Positions 51,155 through 60,810 of a stretch of DNA of 64,000 nt are shown here, piece by piece. Below the pieces are notes generated by a model that ran no database searches, was not told the DNA's origin, and worked only from the letters and a program-made list of their open reading frames with translations. The stretch spans positions 27,044 to 91,043 of the forward strand of contig CAVYON010000065.1 of NCBI GenBank assembly GCA_963770035.1. The letters run 5' to 3'. How positions within the stretch are numbered: position 1 is the stretch's first letter; each line of letters opens with the position of its first letter. Both the position numbers and the translations under genes were made by a program. This DNA is from Roseiarcus sp963770035 (GTDB taxonomy: Bacteria > Pseudomonadota > Alphaproteobacteria > Rhizobiales > Beijerinckiaceae).

Positions 51155-52159
51155 ATGTCTGCCACGGTTCGCATTGGGGTTATTGGCCTCGGCCGGCTCG
51201 GCCGGCGCCATGCGGAAAACCTTGCGTTTCGCGTCGCCGGCGCAGAACTCGTCGCGGCCGCGAGCCCGGTCGCCGAAGAGCGCGCCTGGGCGGAGACGAG
51301 CCTGAGCGGCGTCACGACCTATTCCGGACTGACGGAACTCTTGGATCATCCCCGCCTCGACGCCGTTTGGATTGTCACGCCGACGTTGTTTCACGCCGAT
51401 CATGTCATTGCCTCGATCCGGGCTGGCAAGCACGTCTTCTGCGAAAAACCGCTCGCGCTCGAGACCGCCGACTGCGACCGCGCCATCGCAGTCGCGGCCG
51501 AGCATCCGGGCCAGATCGTGATGATCGGCTTCATGCGCCGCTTCGATCCCGCCTACGCGGAGGCCAAGCGCCGGATCGCGGCGGGCGATCTCGGGCAGGT
51601 CTTCGCCATCCGCTGCGTTTCGGAGGACCCCATCGATCCCAGTGGATTTTTTGTCCGTTTCGCCCCGACCTCGGGCGGCATCTTTCTCGACTGCTGCATC
51701 CACGATATCGACCTCGTCCGGTGGATGCTCAGGGGCGCTGAGCCGAGGTCGATCGCTGCGGTGGGCAGCCGCGTTCTTTATCCGGAGCTCGAAGCTTGCG
51801 GCGACGTCGACACCGCTTCGGCCATCGTGACGTTCGAAGGCGGCGCGATTGCCGACTTTTATGTGACGCGCACGTCGCACCGGGGCTACAAGGCGTCGAT
51901 GACGCTCGTCGGCGCCAAGGCGACCCTCGAGATCGGCCGGGCCATTCCCCGGCTGCCGTTGACGCTGGAATCGGGTGGAAGCCGGTCCGTCGCCGGCCAG
52001 GCCGACTTCTTCGAACGGTTCGGCGACGCCTTTCTCAACGAGGCTCGGGCGTTCGTCGAGGCCGTCCGCGGCGGCGGTCCGACGCCGCTCAGCCTCGCGG
52101 ACGCCCGGGAAGCCACCCGGCTCGCCTGCGCAATGCGCGCCGGGCTCGTGGTAGGCTGA
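51155..52159 (+). CDS. Gfo/Idh/MocA family oxidoreductase, inositol 2-dehydrogenase-like
   Basis: A 334-residue NAD(P)-dependent sugar/polyol dehydrogenase. N-terminal Rossmann motif RIGVIGLGRLGRRHAENLAF; the catalytic lysine lies in KHVFCEKPLALE; C-terminal domain with MIGFMRRFDPAYAEAKRRI, GGIFLDCCIHDIDLVRWML (catalytic Asp/His) and VTFEGGAIADF. FMRRFDP and CIHDIDL are features of the IolG-type inositol 2-dehydrogenase, but other iol genes are absent, so the substrate remains open. Start at 51155 with GAAGGA upstream. Confidence 0.87.
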   Translation: MSATVRIGVIGLGRLGRRHAENLAFRVAGAELVAAASPVAEERAWAETSLSGVTTYSGLTELLDHPRLDAVWIVTPTLFHADHVIASIRAGKHVFCEKPLALETADCDRAIAVAAEHPGQIVMIGFMRRFDPAYAEAKRRIAAGDLGQVFAIRCVSEDPIDPSGFFVRFAPTSGGIFLDCCIHDIDLVRWMLRGAEPRSIAAVGSRVLYPELEACGDVDTASAIVTFEGGAIADFYVTRTSHRGYKASMTLVGAKATLEIGRAIPRLPLTLESGGSRSVAGQADFFERFGDAFLNEARAFVEAVRGGGPTPLSLADAREATRLACAMRAGLVVG

Positions 52160-52321
52160 GGCCTTCGGAGGGTTGAGACAGATTCCGGTTCCAAGCGACT
52201 GTCACGCGTTGCTTCAGTCAATCGCCATGCGTTTGCTACACGGTCAAAGCTCCTCCCCGGCCCTGCGTCGCTAGCCAGGCCAGGACTTCTCGCTCACTCT
52301 CTCGGTCGGCAAGGCGTGTGG

Positions 52322-52771
52322 TTACCAAAGCATTGTCCAGGCAAGATTCGTAACCTCTGGATCGACTGGGGCAGGCGCGACCGCCTTTTGGCAATCGCGG
52401 ACAAAACCCCTTAGGCCGCGGCGGTTGGGATCGATTTTCTCCATCAGTTCATTCATCTGACGGAGCCGTCGCACCAATGTCTTCATGAAAGCGATGGCGC
52501 GCTGAGGATGGTCTTCGATCGAGGCGGTGAATTCCTCGTAGGAGGTCTCGAGACATTCGACGTCGGTCTGGGCTACGATGGTCGCGGAGCGGGGGCCAGG
52601 CTCGATCAGGCACATTTCGCCGAAGACTTCGCCCGTTTCGAGCGTGCCGACCCGCCTCCCGCCCGCGCCGACCAAAACCTCGACCGAGCCGGAGACGATG
52701 AAGAACGCCGTGTCGCCCTCGTCGCCTTCGCGAATGATGGTGTCGCCGGCCTTGAACGCGACCGTTTGCAT
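52322..52771 (-). CDS. Cyclic nucleotide-binding domain protein
   Basis: A 149-residue protein consisting of a cNMP-binding beta-barrel (VAFKAGDTIIREGDEGDTAF, VEVLVGAGGRRVGTLETGEV, FGEMCLIEPGPRSATIVAQT) with the phosphate-binding cassette at FGEMCLIEPGPRSAT, followed by helices. There is no HTH, so it is not a CRP-type regulator. Single-domain proteins like this are common in Rhizobiales; the usual assumption of cAMP/cGMP binding is untested. GGAGGAC precedes the start at 52771. Confidence 0.83.
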   Translation of the reverse strand: MQTVAFKAGDTIIREGDEGDTAFFIVSGSVEVLVGAGGRRVGTLETGEVFGEMCLIEPGPRSATIVAQTDVECLETSYEEFTASIEDHPQRAIAFMKTLVRRLRQMNELMEKIDPNRRGLRGFVRDCQKAVAPAPVDPEVTNLAWTMLW

Positions 52772-53188
52772 AGATGTCCTCCGTAGCGCCGCCGTCCAAC
52801 ATCGTGCCATGACCGCTTGCCGACGTATAGGGCAGGCGCCGCCGCCGACATGTTCTTCCGCCGTCCGCAATCCCCGGCGCGACCAACTCTCTGCCGACGG
52901 CTTTGCCCCGCGCAGGTGGATATTCGTCGCATTGACAACAAACGCAAGCCATGGTTTGCGAAGCGCCCGTCGGCGCTTTCTCCGAGCCCGGCGCCGGAAC
53001 TCGTTATGCCGCGTCCTATCAAAACGACGACCAAAACGCGCCCCGCCAAAGGCGGGACGATCGGCTGATTGCGCCTCCGCTCCGGTTTCCTCCCCCGGCG
53101 GGGCGCCGGGTGAAGGTCCAAATCGACACATTTCATCGACTTGGACGCGTGTCGCGGGGAGGCCTGAGAGCCAAGAGGAATTCGAACC
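52772..53188. other. Intergenic region without recognisable gene
   Basis: A 417-bp stretch between the cNMP-binding gene and asd. Open frames exist on both strands, but they have no family resemblance and no Shine-Dalgarno. It must contain the asd promoter; a GAGG motif lies a dozen or more bases before the asd start. Nothing else could be identified. Confidence 0.5.
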
Positions 53189-54217
53189 ATGTCAGGCTAT
53201 AAGGTCGCGATCGCCGGCGCCACCGGCAATGTCGGCCGCGAGATGCTTTCCATCCTCGCCGAGCGTCGCTTCCCGGTGTCCGAAGTGATTGCGCTCGCCT
53301 CCTCCCGTTCGATCGGCAGGGAAGTTTCCTTTGGCGACACGACGCTGAAGTGCAAGGCGCTCGACCATTACGACTTTTCCGACACCGACATTTGTCTGAT
53401 GTCGGCCGGCGGCTCCGTGTCCAAGGAATGGTCGCCCAAGATCGGGGCCAAGGGTTGCGTCGTGATCGACAATTCCTCCGCCTGGCGCATGGACCCGGAG
53501 GTGCCGCTCGTCGTGCCCGAGGTCAACGCCGACGCGGCCCGGGGATTTGTCTCCAAGTACATCATTGCGAACCCGAACTGCTCCACCGCCCAGCTCGTCG
53601 TGGCGCTGAAGCCGCTTCACGACCGCGCGACGATCAAGCGCGTCGTGGTGGCGACCTACCAGTCGGTCTCGGGCGCCGGCAAGGAGGCGATGGACGAGCT
53701 TTTCTCCCAGACCCGCGCGGTTTTCATGACGGATCCGGTCGAGCCGAAGAAATTCCCCAAGCGTATCGCGTTCAACCTCATTCCCCACATCGACGTCTTC
53801 ATGGATGATGGTTCGACCAAGGAAGAATGGAAGATGGTCGCCGAGACCAAGAAGATCCTCGATCCGAAGATCAAGCTGACCGCGACCTGCGTGCGCGTGC
53901 CGGTGTTCATCAGCCATTCCGAGGCGGTCAACATCGAGTTCGAGAACCCGATCAGCGCCGACGAGGCGCGCGACATCCTGCGTGAGGCGCCGGGCTGTCT
54001 GGTGATCGACCGGCGCGAACCCGGCGGGTACATCACGCCGCATGAAGCGGCGGGCGAAGACGCCACCTACATCAGCCGCATCCGCGAGGATCCGACGATC
54101 GAGAATGGCCTCAATCTGTGGTGCGTCTCCGACAACCTGCGCAAGGGCGCAGCCCTGAATGCGGTCCAGATCGCCGAGGTGCTTGCCAAGCGTGGCTGGC
54201 TGAAGCCGAAAGCCTAG
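53189..54217 (+). CDS. asd: Aspartate-semialdehyde dehydrogenase
   Basis: A 342-residue enzyme that reduces aspartyl phosphate to aspartate semialdehyde with NADPH, on the way to lysine, methionine, threonine and diaminopimelate. Motifs: NADP-binding VAIAGATGNVGREMLSIL, SAGGSVSKEW, VIDNSSAWRMDPEVPLVVPE, the catalytic cysteine in IANPNCSTAQLVVAL, QSVSGAGKEAMDEL, and the substrate-binding arginine/His region TCVRVPVFISHSEAVNIEF. Intact, normal length, essential in most bacteria. The IS island begins a few hundred bases downstream. Confidence 0.95.
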   Translation: MSGYKVAIAGATGNVGREMLSILAERRFPVSEVIALASSRSIGREVSFGDTTLKCKALDHYDFSDTDICLMSAGGSVSKEWSPKIGAKGCVVIDNSSAWRMDPEVPLVVPEVNADAARGFVSKYIIANPNCSTAQLVVALKPLHDRATIKRVVVATYQSVSGAGKEAMDELFSQTRAVFMTDPVEPKKFPKRIAFNLIPHIDVFMDDGSTKEEWKMVAETKKILDPKIKLTATCVRVPVFISHSEAVNIEFENPISADEARDILREAPGCLVIDRREPGGYITPHEAAGEDATYISRIREDPTIENGLNLWCVSDNLRKGAALNAVQIAEVLAKRGWLKPKA

Positions 54218-54312
54218 GCGGCGTAAGCCGGCCACTTCGGCATCCAATCGACATCCGTGCGGTCCGACGCGCCCCCCCTTCGCGGGTCGCGCCGGCCAGG
54301 CGCCCGGGAGTC

Positions 54313-54408
54313 TCAAAGCTCTCGGCGCGCGTCCCCGTCGGTCTGCAGGCTCTCGGCGACTGCGGCGAGCAGAGCTTTGCGCGACGTCGGTTTCGAGAGG
54401 ACCTTAAC
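54313..54408 (-). pseudogene. Remnant of a response-regulator receiver domain C-terminus
   Basis: Thirty-one residues ending at a TGA at 54313 read VKVLSKPTSRKALLAAVAES and LQTDGDARREL. The VLSKP-LxxAV pattern is the last strand and helix of a receiver (REC) domain, as found at the C-terminal end of response regulators or hybrid kinases. The upstream part is missing and IS-related DNA follows, so the gene was truncated when the IS island formed. Short, hence only moderate certainty. Confidence 0.45.
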
Positions 54409-54585
54409 TGATCTTCGACAGTTGGAGCGCCCCCGCCGGGTGTAAGGCGTTGATTTGATTGTGGGCGAGGGTGCGCGGCCGCGAGAATGTAGTGCCACGT
54501 TTTCCGCCGATTTTGCTTGATTGTTCTGGAATCTTGGCGGATTCTGTGCGCACCATCATCGAGTTCGGCGCCAGGCATTCCGCCA

Positions 54586-55975
54586 TGTATTTCCGAAAAA
54601 AAGACCTCGGGCGGCCGCGCCTACCTGCAGATCGTCGAGAGCCGGCGCGAGGGCGCGACGGTGCGCCAGCAGGTGATCGCGACGCTCGGGCGGATCGAGG
54701 ATCTGCAGGAGAGCGGGCAACTGGAGCGGCTCTTGCGCTCTGGGGCGCGCTTCGCCGACAAGGCGATCGTGCTCGACGCGCTCGACCGCGGCGAGGCGAC
54801 GGCGATCTCGGCGCGCCGCATCGGTCCGGCGCTCGCCTTCGAGCGGGTGTGGGAGGAGACCGGCTGCCGGGCCGTGATCGAGCGCCTGGCCAGCGCGCGC
54901 AACCACGAGTTCCCGCTGGAGCGCGCGGCGTTCCTGACCGTGCTGCACCGCCTCGTCTGCGGCGGCTCGGACCGCGCCGCCGACCGCTGGCGCGAGGATT
55001 ACCGCATCGACGGCGTCGACGGGATCGAGCTGCATCACCTTTATCGCACGATGGCGTGGCTCGGCGAGGAGCTTCCGAAAGACCAGCAGGACGCCGCGAC
55101 GCCGTTTTCGCCGCGCTGCGTGAAGGACGTCCTGGAGGAGGAGCTGTTCGCCGCCCGGCGCGACCTCCTGACCACGCTCGACATCGTGTTCATGGACACC
55201 ACCAGCCCCCGGATCGAGTTCAGGATCGAGTCCGGGGGGCGCGGGCGGTGAGAGGCTCGGGCGGCGCGGCTTCTCGAAAGATCACCGGCCGGACCTCAAC
55301 CAGATGATCCTCGCCGTCCTGCTCGACGGCGACGGCCGCCCGGTGCGCACGGAGATGTGGCCCGGCAACACCGCCGACGTGACCAGCCTGATCCCGGCGA
55401 TCGAGCGCTTGCAACGTCGCTTCCGTATCAACCGCGTCTGCGTCGTCGCCGACCGCGGCATGATCAGCGCCGAGACGATCGCCGAGCTCGAGGCCCGCAA
55501 GCTCCTCTATGTCCTGGGCGTGCGCGAGCGGACCGACAAGTTGGTCCGCGACCTCGTGCTCAGCGATTCCGCGCCGTTCGTTCCTTTCGGCCTGTTGAAG
55601 CCGAGACGCGAGGTCGACTACGAGGCCAAGGCGGTCACGCTCGCCGGGCGGCGCTACGTCGTCTGCCGCAACCTCGATGAGATGAAAAAGGACGCCGCCA
55701 ATCGCGCGACCATCGTCGCCGCGCTGGAGCGGCAGCTGAAGAAGGGCGACAAGAGCCTCGTCGGCAACAAGGGCTACCGCCGCTTTCTCAAGGACCCGGA
55801 GGGCGAGGGCTTCGCCATCGACCGCGCCAGGGTCGAGGAGGACGCAAAATTCGACGGCGTGTTCGTGCTGCAGACCAACGCGAACCTCTCGGCGCTGGAG
55901 GCGATGCTCGTATACAAACAACGCTGGACAGTGGAACGAACGTTTCGAACGACCAAAAGCCTGCTCGAGACCCGG
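54586..55975 (+). pseudogene. IS1634-family transposase remnant (element 3), frameshifted and 3' truncated
   Basis: Starts MYFRKK at 54586. An A7 run right after holds one base too many, so SGGRAYLQIVESRREGATVR continues in the next frame. Catalytic segments include LTTLDIVFMDTTS and, after a second frame change near 55210-55250, GERLGRRGFSKDHRPDLNQM, VCVVADRGMI and QRWTVERTFRTTKSLLETR, where it stops matching: the last tens of residues are absent. The break lies where IS110-related DNA begins, so IS110 insertion probably removed the end. It belongs to a subgroup of IS1634 different from the two intact elements. Confidence 0.75.
55206..55240. repeat. Short palindromic insertion inside the IS1634 remnant
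   Basis: The sequence CCCCCGGA (55206-55213) and TCCGGGGG (about 55231-55238) form an 8-bp inverted repeat around GATCGAGTTCAGGATCGAG-like DNA. It replaces the stretch of the transposase that should encode LSFEG between DTTS and GERLGRRG. Short palindromes of the CCCCGGATC type are dispersed in many Rhizobiales genomes as REP-like repeats, so one seems to have jumped in here. Confidence 0.45.
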
Positions 55976-56536
55976 CCGACCCCCGGGCTCGTATGGGGAA
56001 GTGATTGTCAAGGGGTCCATTCGGGATCGGTTCAGATTGAGGACGGCTCCTGGTTTCATGGATGCGCAACGCCTGAGCCGCGCGCAGCGGTCAACCCTCG
56101 CGTCAGCGACCGCGAAGCGGCGGCTCGCGTCAGCGAGGCGGGGTTGACGGCGAGCACGGCTCAGGCCCTCGCCGCCGTCGGACCGCGGACATGCCGGAGG
56201 CGGGGAAGGTCCCGCTCCGTGGAGGTGTTCCAGTCGACGTCGGGCGAAACGTGCGGTTGCGCAAGGCCGTTCCAAGGCGGCTCCCCTTTGCTTAAGGCCG
56301 CGTGCGGCCTCGCAAGCTCGTATCCGGCGGCGCTCGTAAGGGCGAGCGCCAGACCATGATGCCCTTTTCGCTGGGGCCGAATGGGGAGCCAAGGGGGCAG
56401 GACCAATCTTGACGGCGGCGTGTTGCAGCCATAGCCCGGCACGGCGCCCTGCCCACCTTGGACGGTTGCAGACGTCAGCATCGCTCTGTCGCCTGGTTGT
56501 TGTTTTTCGTTTCTCGTCGGATCGGTTCGGTTGACC
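55976..56536. other. Noncoding part of the IS110-family element and junction
   Basis: About 560 bp without a recognisable gene between the truncated IS1634 transposase and the IS110 stop codon. It includes a long imperfect inverted repeat near 56080-56150 (GTCAACCCTCGC ... GCGGGGTTGAC). Elements of the IS110 group often have a sizeable noncoding end region; I place this stretch there by position, not by a match to a known end. Confidence 0.4.
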
Positions 56537-57462
56537 TTACGCCGCCGCCAGACGCACGCCCTGGGGAATGACGCCGGTCTCGACATAGCGCCACAGCGCC
56601 ACCAAGAGCTTGCGCGCCAAGGCGACGGCCATGATCTTCTTCATCCGGCCCTTGGCGCCGCCGGTGCGCGCGACGAACCACTGGGCGAGCGCGCTTTGCG
56701 GCTGAAACATCAGCCAGCGCCACATCAGCTGGGTGAGGATCCTGCGCACCCGCGGATTGCCGTTCTTGCTCAGGCCCTGCTCGCGCCTCGACCCGCCGCT
56801 GTCGTAGGGCGTGCCGGTCATGCCGACGAAACCCGCCAGCGCCTTGCGGTCGCGGAAGCGCCGCGAAAAGACTTCGTGAACCAGCGTCGTGGCCGTCTCC
56901 ACCCCGACGCCGACGAGGCCGGCCAAGAGCTGGATCATTCTCTCGATCCGGTCGGGATCGGCGACGGCGACGACCCGCTCGCGGGCCGTCTCGATCTCCT
57001 TCAGTTGCTCGGACAGGAGCCGATGTTGCGCCATCAGGCGATCGAGGCTCGCCTTGGTGTTCGGCGGCAGCGGCCGTCCATCGAACGTGCGCAGCTTTTC
57101 CAGATGCTCGGGCGCCTTCTTCAGACGCGGCCGAAAATCGGCGACGCCGAAGCGGGCGAGCAGGCTGCGCATCTGGTTTTCGACCTTCAGACGCGCCACG
57201 GTCAGGGCCTCGCGCCGACGTCCCGGCTCGCGCATGTCCTCCTCCGCCTCGCTCGGAATGGGCGCCATCGTGCAGTGGCGCGGTTCTCCCCGCAGCCAGC
57301 CGAGAAGCGCCCGCAAAAGAATGTCGACGTCGATGCGGTCGGTCTTGGCGCGCCGGCCGCGACGCTCAACCGAAATGCTCGCCGGATGCATGACACATAG
57401 ACCTCGATCCCGTGCTCACTCAGGGCGCGCGCGATCCAGAAGCCGTCGAGGCCCGCCTCATA

Positions 57463-58601
57463 TAGCGGCCTCACGCGAGGATCCGAAATTCCTTCGGGTC
57501 GATGACGCGGAAATTGTCGGTGATGGTCGACGAGAACTCATCGAACCGCTGCGGCACGGTCTTGCGCAGGAAGCAGAGGATGGCGTCGGCGAAGTCGCGG
57601 AATTTGGCGTAACATTTGTTGTGGGTGACGTTCTCGTGCATCACCTTCCACAGCCGCTCGATCGGGTTGAGATGCGGACAGTATGACGGCACGAAGTGCA
57701 GAACGATGCGCCTTCCTGGCCGCTGCATCCAGCCCTGGACGACTTTAGCGTGATGGTAGCGGGCGTTGTCGAGGAAGACGTGGATACGGCTCATCGTCGA
57801 ATGGGTCTGCTCCAGCGCCTCGAACAGGGCGATCGTGCTTTGTGCATCGACGGTTTCAACGTCCATGATGCTGGTCCGTCCGGTCTCCAGGTCGATCGCG
57901 CCGTGCAGGTTCAGCCGGTCGCGTCCGGACGCCGTTGGGAGCGCGCAGCGCTGTCCGCGCGGCAGCCAGCGTCCCGCGGGCTTGGACTGGTTGGTCGGAT
58001 GGACGGCGTCGACGTAGACGACCGCCTCGTCCGGGCCGAGCGAATTGCGCAGGTCCTCGTGCGCGTCGATGAACTTCTGCTGGGTTTCCACGTCGATCTT
58101 GCCGGGCACGGATTCCGGCTTCTTCCAGTCGAAGCCGATGCGGTTCATCAGCTTAATCAGTCCGGAGCGGGTGTAGTCCAGTCCGAACCGCTCCAAGATG
58201 AACTGTCCGATTTCGGTGGTCGACGTCGGCAGCGCCTCGGTCGCCCAGGCGCGCAATTCATCGATCTGGAGGGGCGACAGCGCACAGGCGCCGCCGTTCA
58301 GATCGAACAGGACGAGCGCCTCGACGCCACCGTCCTGGAATGCCTTGAGCCAGGCGCGGACGGTGGAGTCGTCGATGTAAAACGCCTCGGCGACCTCGGC
58401 GAAGGACCAGCGCTTGTCGAGCAGCAGCACCGCGTTCGCCCTGCGGGCGATGCGATGCTCCTCCAGCCCGTCCCTGGCGATCTTCACCAGGTCAGCCCGG
58501 TCCGCTGCACTGAGGAAACTACGGTTCATCTTCACCAGGCGACTGGAATCGATCCTGCTGATTCGGTCAAACGATTTTCGGATGTCCGAAGAATCCCACT
58601 A
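57463..58601 (-). mobile_element. IS630-family element, copy 2, inside IS110
   Basis: Same ends as the copy at 19365-20503 (TAGCGGC at the left, CCCACTA at the right) and flanked by TA at 57461-57462 and 58602-58603. Removing the element and one TA restores the IS110 reading frame (RRVVVG joined to YEAGLDG), which proves the boundaries and the direction of nesting. Confidence 0.9.
57471..58535 (-). CDS. IS630-family transposase (copy 2)
   Basis: An intact 354-residue transposase with the same layout as copy 1: HTH (WSFAEVAEAFYIDDSTVRAW) and DDE motifs VVYVDAVHP, HVFLDNARYHHA and LNPIERLWKVMHENV. About 29 residues differ from copy 1, spread along the length, so the two insertions derive from diverged parents or are old. 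Confidence 0.92.
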   Translation of the reverse strand: MKMNRSFLSAADRADLVKIARDGLEEHRIARRANAVLLLDKRWSFAEVAEAFYIDDSTVRAWLKAFQDGGVEALVLFDLNGGACALSPLQIDELRAWATEALPTSTTEIGQFILERFGLDYTRSGLIKLMNRIGFDWKKPESVPGKIDVETQQKFIDAHEDLRNSLGPDEAVVYVDAVHPTNQSKPAGRWLPRGQRCALPTASGRDRLNLHGAIDLETGRTSIMDVETVDAQSTIALFEALEQTHSTMSRIHVFLDNARYHHAKVVQGWMQRPGRRIVLHFVPSYCPHLNPIERLWKVMHENVTHNKCYAKFRDFADAILCFLRKTVPQRFDEFSSTITDNFRVIDPKEFRILA

Positions 58602-58790
58602 TACCCCACGACCACGCGCCTCACTTCATGGCCGGCCTTCATCGCCTCGCTCTTCCATTGCTCGATCGCTCTCAGCACGCCGCCAATGTCCCCGGCCTCA
58701 AATTGGCGTGAGGGACGACGCGACACGCCCGGCACGATCGCCCCTGCCCGCCACGACTTGCCGCTCAGTTCCAGAACGGCCACGAGGGTG

Positions 58791-60810
58791 CTAGCCCGAC
58801 TTTCTCAACCGAGGTAGCGCGCGAGCGGAAAGGCGCGTGGAATCAAGGGTAGGCTGCCGAAGGTCTCCACTACATGGGGCGCAACGGGAGCTGCGCCGCC
58901 GGACCGGGAACGGCGATTTGCGGCGGCGGCTGCGGCGGCAGGGCGAGGCCGAGTTGTTGCAGGAGAAGCTTCTGGTCGACATTCGGCTCGGTGTGTCGGC
59001 ACATGATCAGCGTTCGGCCGTCGGTGGTGGGGAAGTGGACGTCGAGCATTTGTATGCCGGCGAGCTTGTCGAGCACGGCGCGCGGGGTGAGGCCGGCGGC
59101 CATCGGCCGGAGCCGGGCGCGCAGCGTGACGTGCAGGCAATAGGCGAGGAAGGCCACGAAGATGTGCGCCTCGACGCGGCTCTCGAGCTGGTGGTAGATC
59201 GGCCGGAGTTGCAGATCGTCCTTGAGGTTCTTGAAGGCCGCCTCGACTTCGACGAGTTGAATGTAGAACCGCCACAGGTCGGCGGGATCGCGCCCAGACA
59301 TGTTGGTGCGCAAAAGGTAGCGGCCTTCGCGCCGGCGCGCCTGGCGCAGCTTCTTGCGGTTGAGCGCGTAAGTGAAGGCGGCGGTGTGGGGATCGACCTT
59401 GATGTCGAGGAGGCGCCACGCCGCGGGCGCCTTGGCTTTGGCGGCGCCGAGCTTCATCAGTAGGCTCTCGCGGGTGAGGTCCATCAGCGCCAGCTTCGCC
59501 AGGCGCGCCCACAGCCATTTCAACCGCCGCTTCCGCATGGCGCGCTCCTTGTCGATGCGCGCCCGGCTCTGGGCGAACACGTAAAGCTCGTCGTCCTCGG
59601 CCAAGAGCTTCACTTCGACGCCCGGCCGCACCTCATGCCACGGCAGGCCGACGAGAGACTTCTCCAGCTTGCCGAGGCGTCCCTTCGGGGTCCCCACCAG
59701 ATAGGCGACCGGCGGATCGGATTGCCGCATTTCGGCGAGCACGTCCTCGGTGGGGATGCCGCGGTCCATCACCCAGATGCGCTCCGCCTTGCCGTACTGC
59801 GCCTCGATCTTCGAAAGGAAGGCGCGCAGCGTCGTCTTGTCGGAAGTATTGCCGGGGAGAACCTCGTAGGCGAGCGGAAAGCCGTCGGGTGTCACCACGA
59901 GCGCAATGACCACCTGCACGCAGTCCGGACGCTTGTCGCGGCTGTAGCCGTAGCGGCGTTTGTCGCTGTCGTCGTCCGGCGGGTCGGATTCGAAGTACGT
60001 GCTGGTCAGATCATAGAGAAGGACGTCGAAGCGGGCGCCGAACAGATCCTGCCACCGCCGGCGCAGGTGCGTGAACAGCGCCGGCTTGTGCTCGACGAGC
60101 TTGTCGAGGCAACGATAGAGCGCGTTCTTCTCGACCAGCGCGAAATCTTCGCCGAGCAGATCGCCCATGGCGCTTTGCTCGAACCACAGCCGGTGTAAAC
60201 GCCATTCGCTGCCCGGATCGATGAGCCGGTAACACGCCAGCGTCTGGAGAATGTGCCGCCAGCAGGTTCCTTCGCGGGAATCGGGCAGACGGGCCGCCCA
60301 GAAGCGGTCGAGTTCCAGTTGCTCGTAGAGCTGGCAGGCGAGCCAGCACGCGCCCCATTGCCGCGGCCGGTGTAGTTGCATGGCCCCGAGCCGGATCTGC
60401 ACGCCGTGGTCCTCGGCGTGTTCGGGCAGCGGCCGATCGGCGGGGAACAGGGCCAATTGGGTCGGCTGTCGCGCCTCCTCGTCGAAAGCTTCGATCACCC
60501 GGCACCACGCCTCCTCCTGGCTGTCGTTGATCTCGCCAAGATAAAGCACCTGGCGCTGCACCACCTTGCCGCCGGCGCAGCGCTTGCTCTCGACAATGCT
60601 CCAGTAGCAGTGCTCCTTGCCGTCCTTGAGACGGCGATTCGGTCGCAAATACATGGCGACCCCAGTCTACGCCAAACGCGCAATCTGAAAAGATACTAGG
60701 TCTCCACTACACGGCTATTTCAAAACCCGGCCATTGATCCAACTCGTCTTTTGCTCCTTCCCAGCCCCAAAATTCGTTCCCAGCCTGCTCCGGTTGAGAA
60801 AGTCGGGCTA
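58791..60810 (-). mobile_element. IS1634-family element 2
   Basis: Bounded by inverted repeats CTAGCCCGACTTTCTCAACC... at 58791 and its complement ending at 60810-60811; the repeat is perfect over 20-21 bp. The element is about 2.02 kb and holds one intact transposase. No matching target duplication is visible on the two sides, which suggests rearrangement after insertion or one-ended loss of the target. Its left end replaces the start of the IS110 gene, and its right end is itself the target of another IS630. Confidence 0.85.
58870..60654 (-). CDS. IS1634-family transposase (element 2)
   Basis: An intact 594-residue transposase, beginning MYLRPNRRLKDGKEHCYWSI, with VVQRQVLYLGEINDSQEEAW, first catalytic Asp in VLLYDLTSTYFESDP, second in IWVMDRGIPTEDVLAEM, and glutamate in QLVEVEAAFKNLKDDLQLRP. 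Similar along its length to the transposase at 38798-40573 but clearly a different lineage. Confidence 0.92.
   Translation of the reverse strand: MYLRPNRRLKDGKEHCYWSIVESKRCAGGKVVQRQVLYLGEINDSQEEAWCRVIEAFDEEARQPTQLALFPADRPLPEHAEDHGVQIRLGAMQLHRPRQWGACWLACQLYEQLELDRFWAARLPDSREGTCWRHILQTLACYRLIDPGSEWRLHRLWFEQSAMGDLLGEDFALVEKNALYRCLDKLVEHKPALFTHLRRRWQDLFGARFDVLLYDLTSTYFESDPPDDDSDKRRYGYSRDKRPDCVQVVIALVVTPDGFPLAYEVLPGNTSDKTTLRAFLSKIEAQYGKAERIWVMDRGIPTEDVLAEMRQSDPPVAYLVGTPKGRLGKLEKSLVGLPWHEVRPGVEVKLLAEDDELYVFAQSRARIDKERAMRKRRLKWLWARLAKLALMDLTRESLLMKLGAAKAKAPAAWRLLDIKVDPHTAAFTYALNRKKLRQARRREGRYLLRTNMSGRDPADLWRFYIQLVEVEAAFKNLKDDLQLRPIYHQLESRVEAHIFVAFLAYCLHVTLRARLRPMAAGLTPRAVLDKLAGIQMLDVHFPTTDGRTLIMCRHTEPNVDQKLLLQQLGLALPPQPPPQIAVPGPAAQLPLRPM

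Larger units (their letters stand above)
56537..58789 (-). pseudogene. IS110-family transposase, split by IS630 and frameshifted
   Basis: Read on the minus strand, VAVLELSGKSWRAGAIVPGV and GGVLRAIEQWKSEAMKAGHE then RRVVVG run into the IS630 copy at 58604. On its other side the frame resumes exactly (YEAGLDGFWIARALSEHGIE) when the IS630 and one TA are removed. A GT duplication near 57395 then shifts the frame before HPASISVERRGRRAKTDR. The C-terminal transposase_20 domain is intact: LLAGLVGVGVETATTLVHEV, FRDRKALAGFVGMTGTPYDS and the end at 56537. The start codon is missing, replaced by the end of IS1634 element 2. Confidence 0.83.

Noticed and set aside
54586..54610. Programmed frameshift in the A7 run of the IS1634-type transposase
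   Set aside because: The two intact IS1634 transposases in the window need no frameshift, and this copy has other damage and lacks its 3' end; an extra base is the simpler explanation.
57202..57474. Separate 90-residue gene next to IS630 copy 2
   Set aside because: Its first 24 residues are the middle of the IS110 transposase; it ends because of a GT duplication, so it is part of the split IS110 gene.
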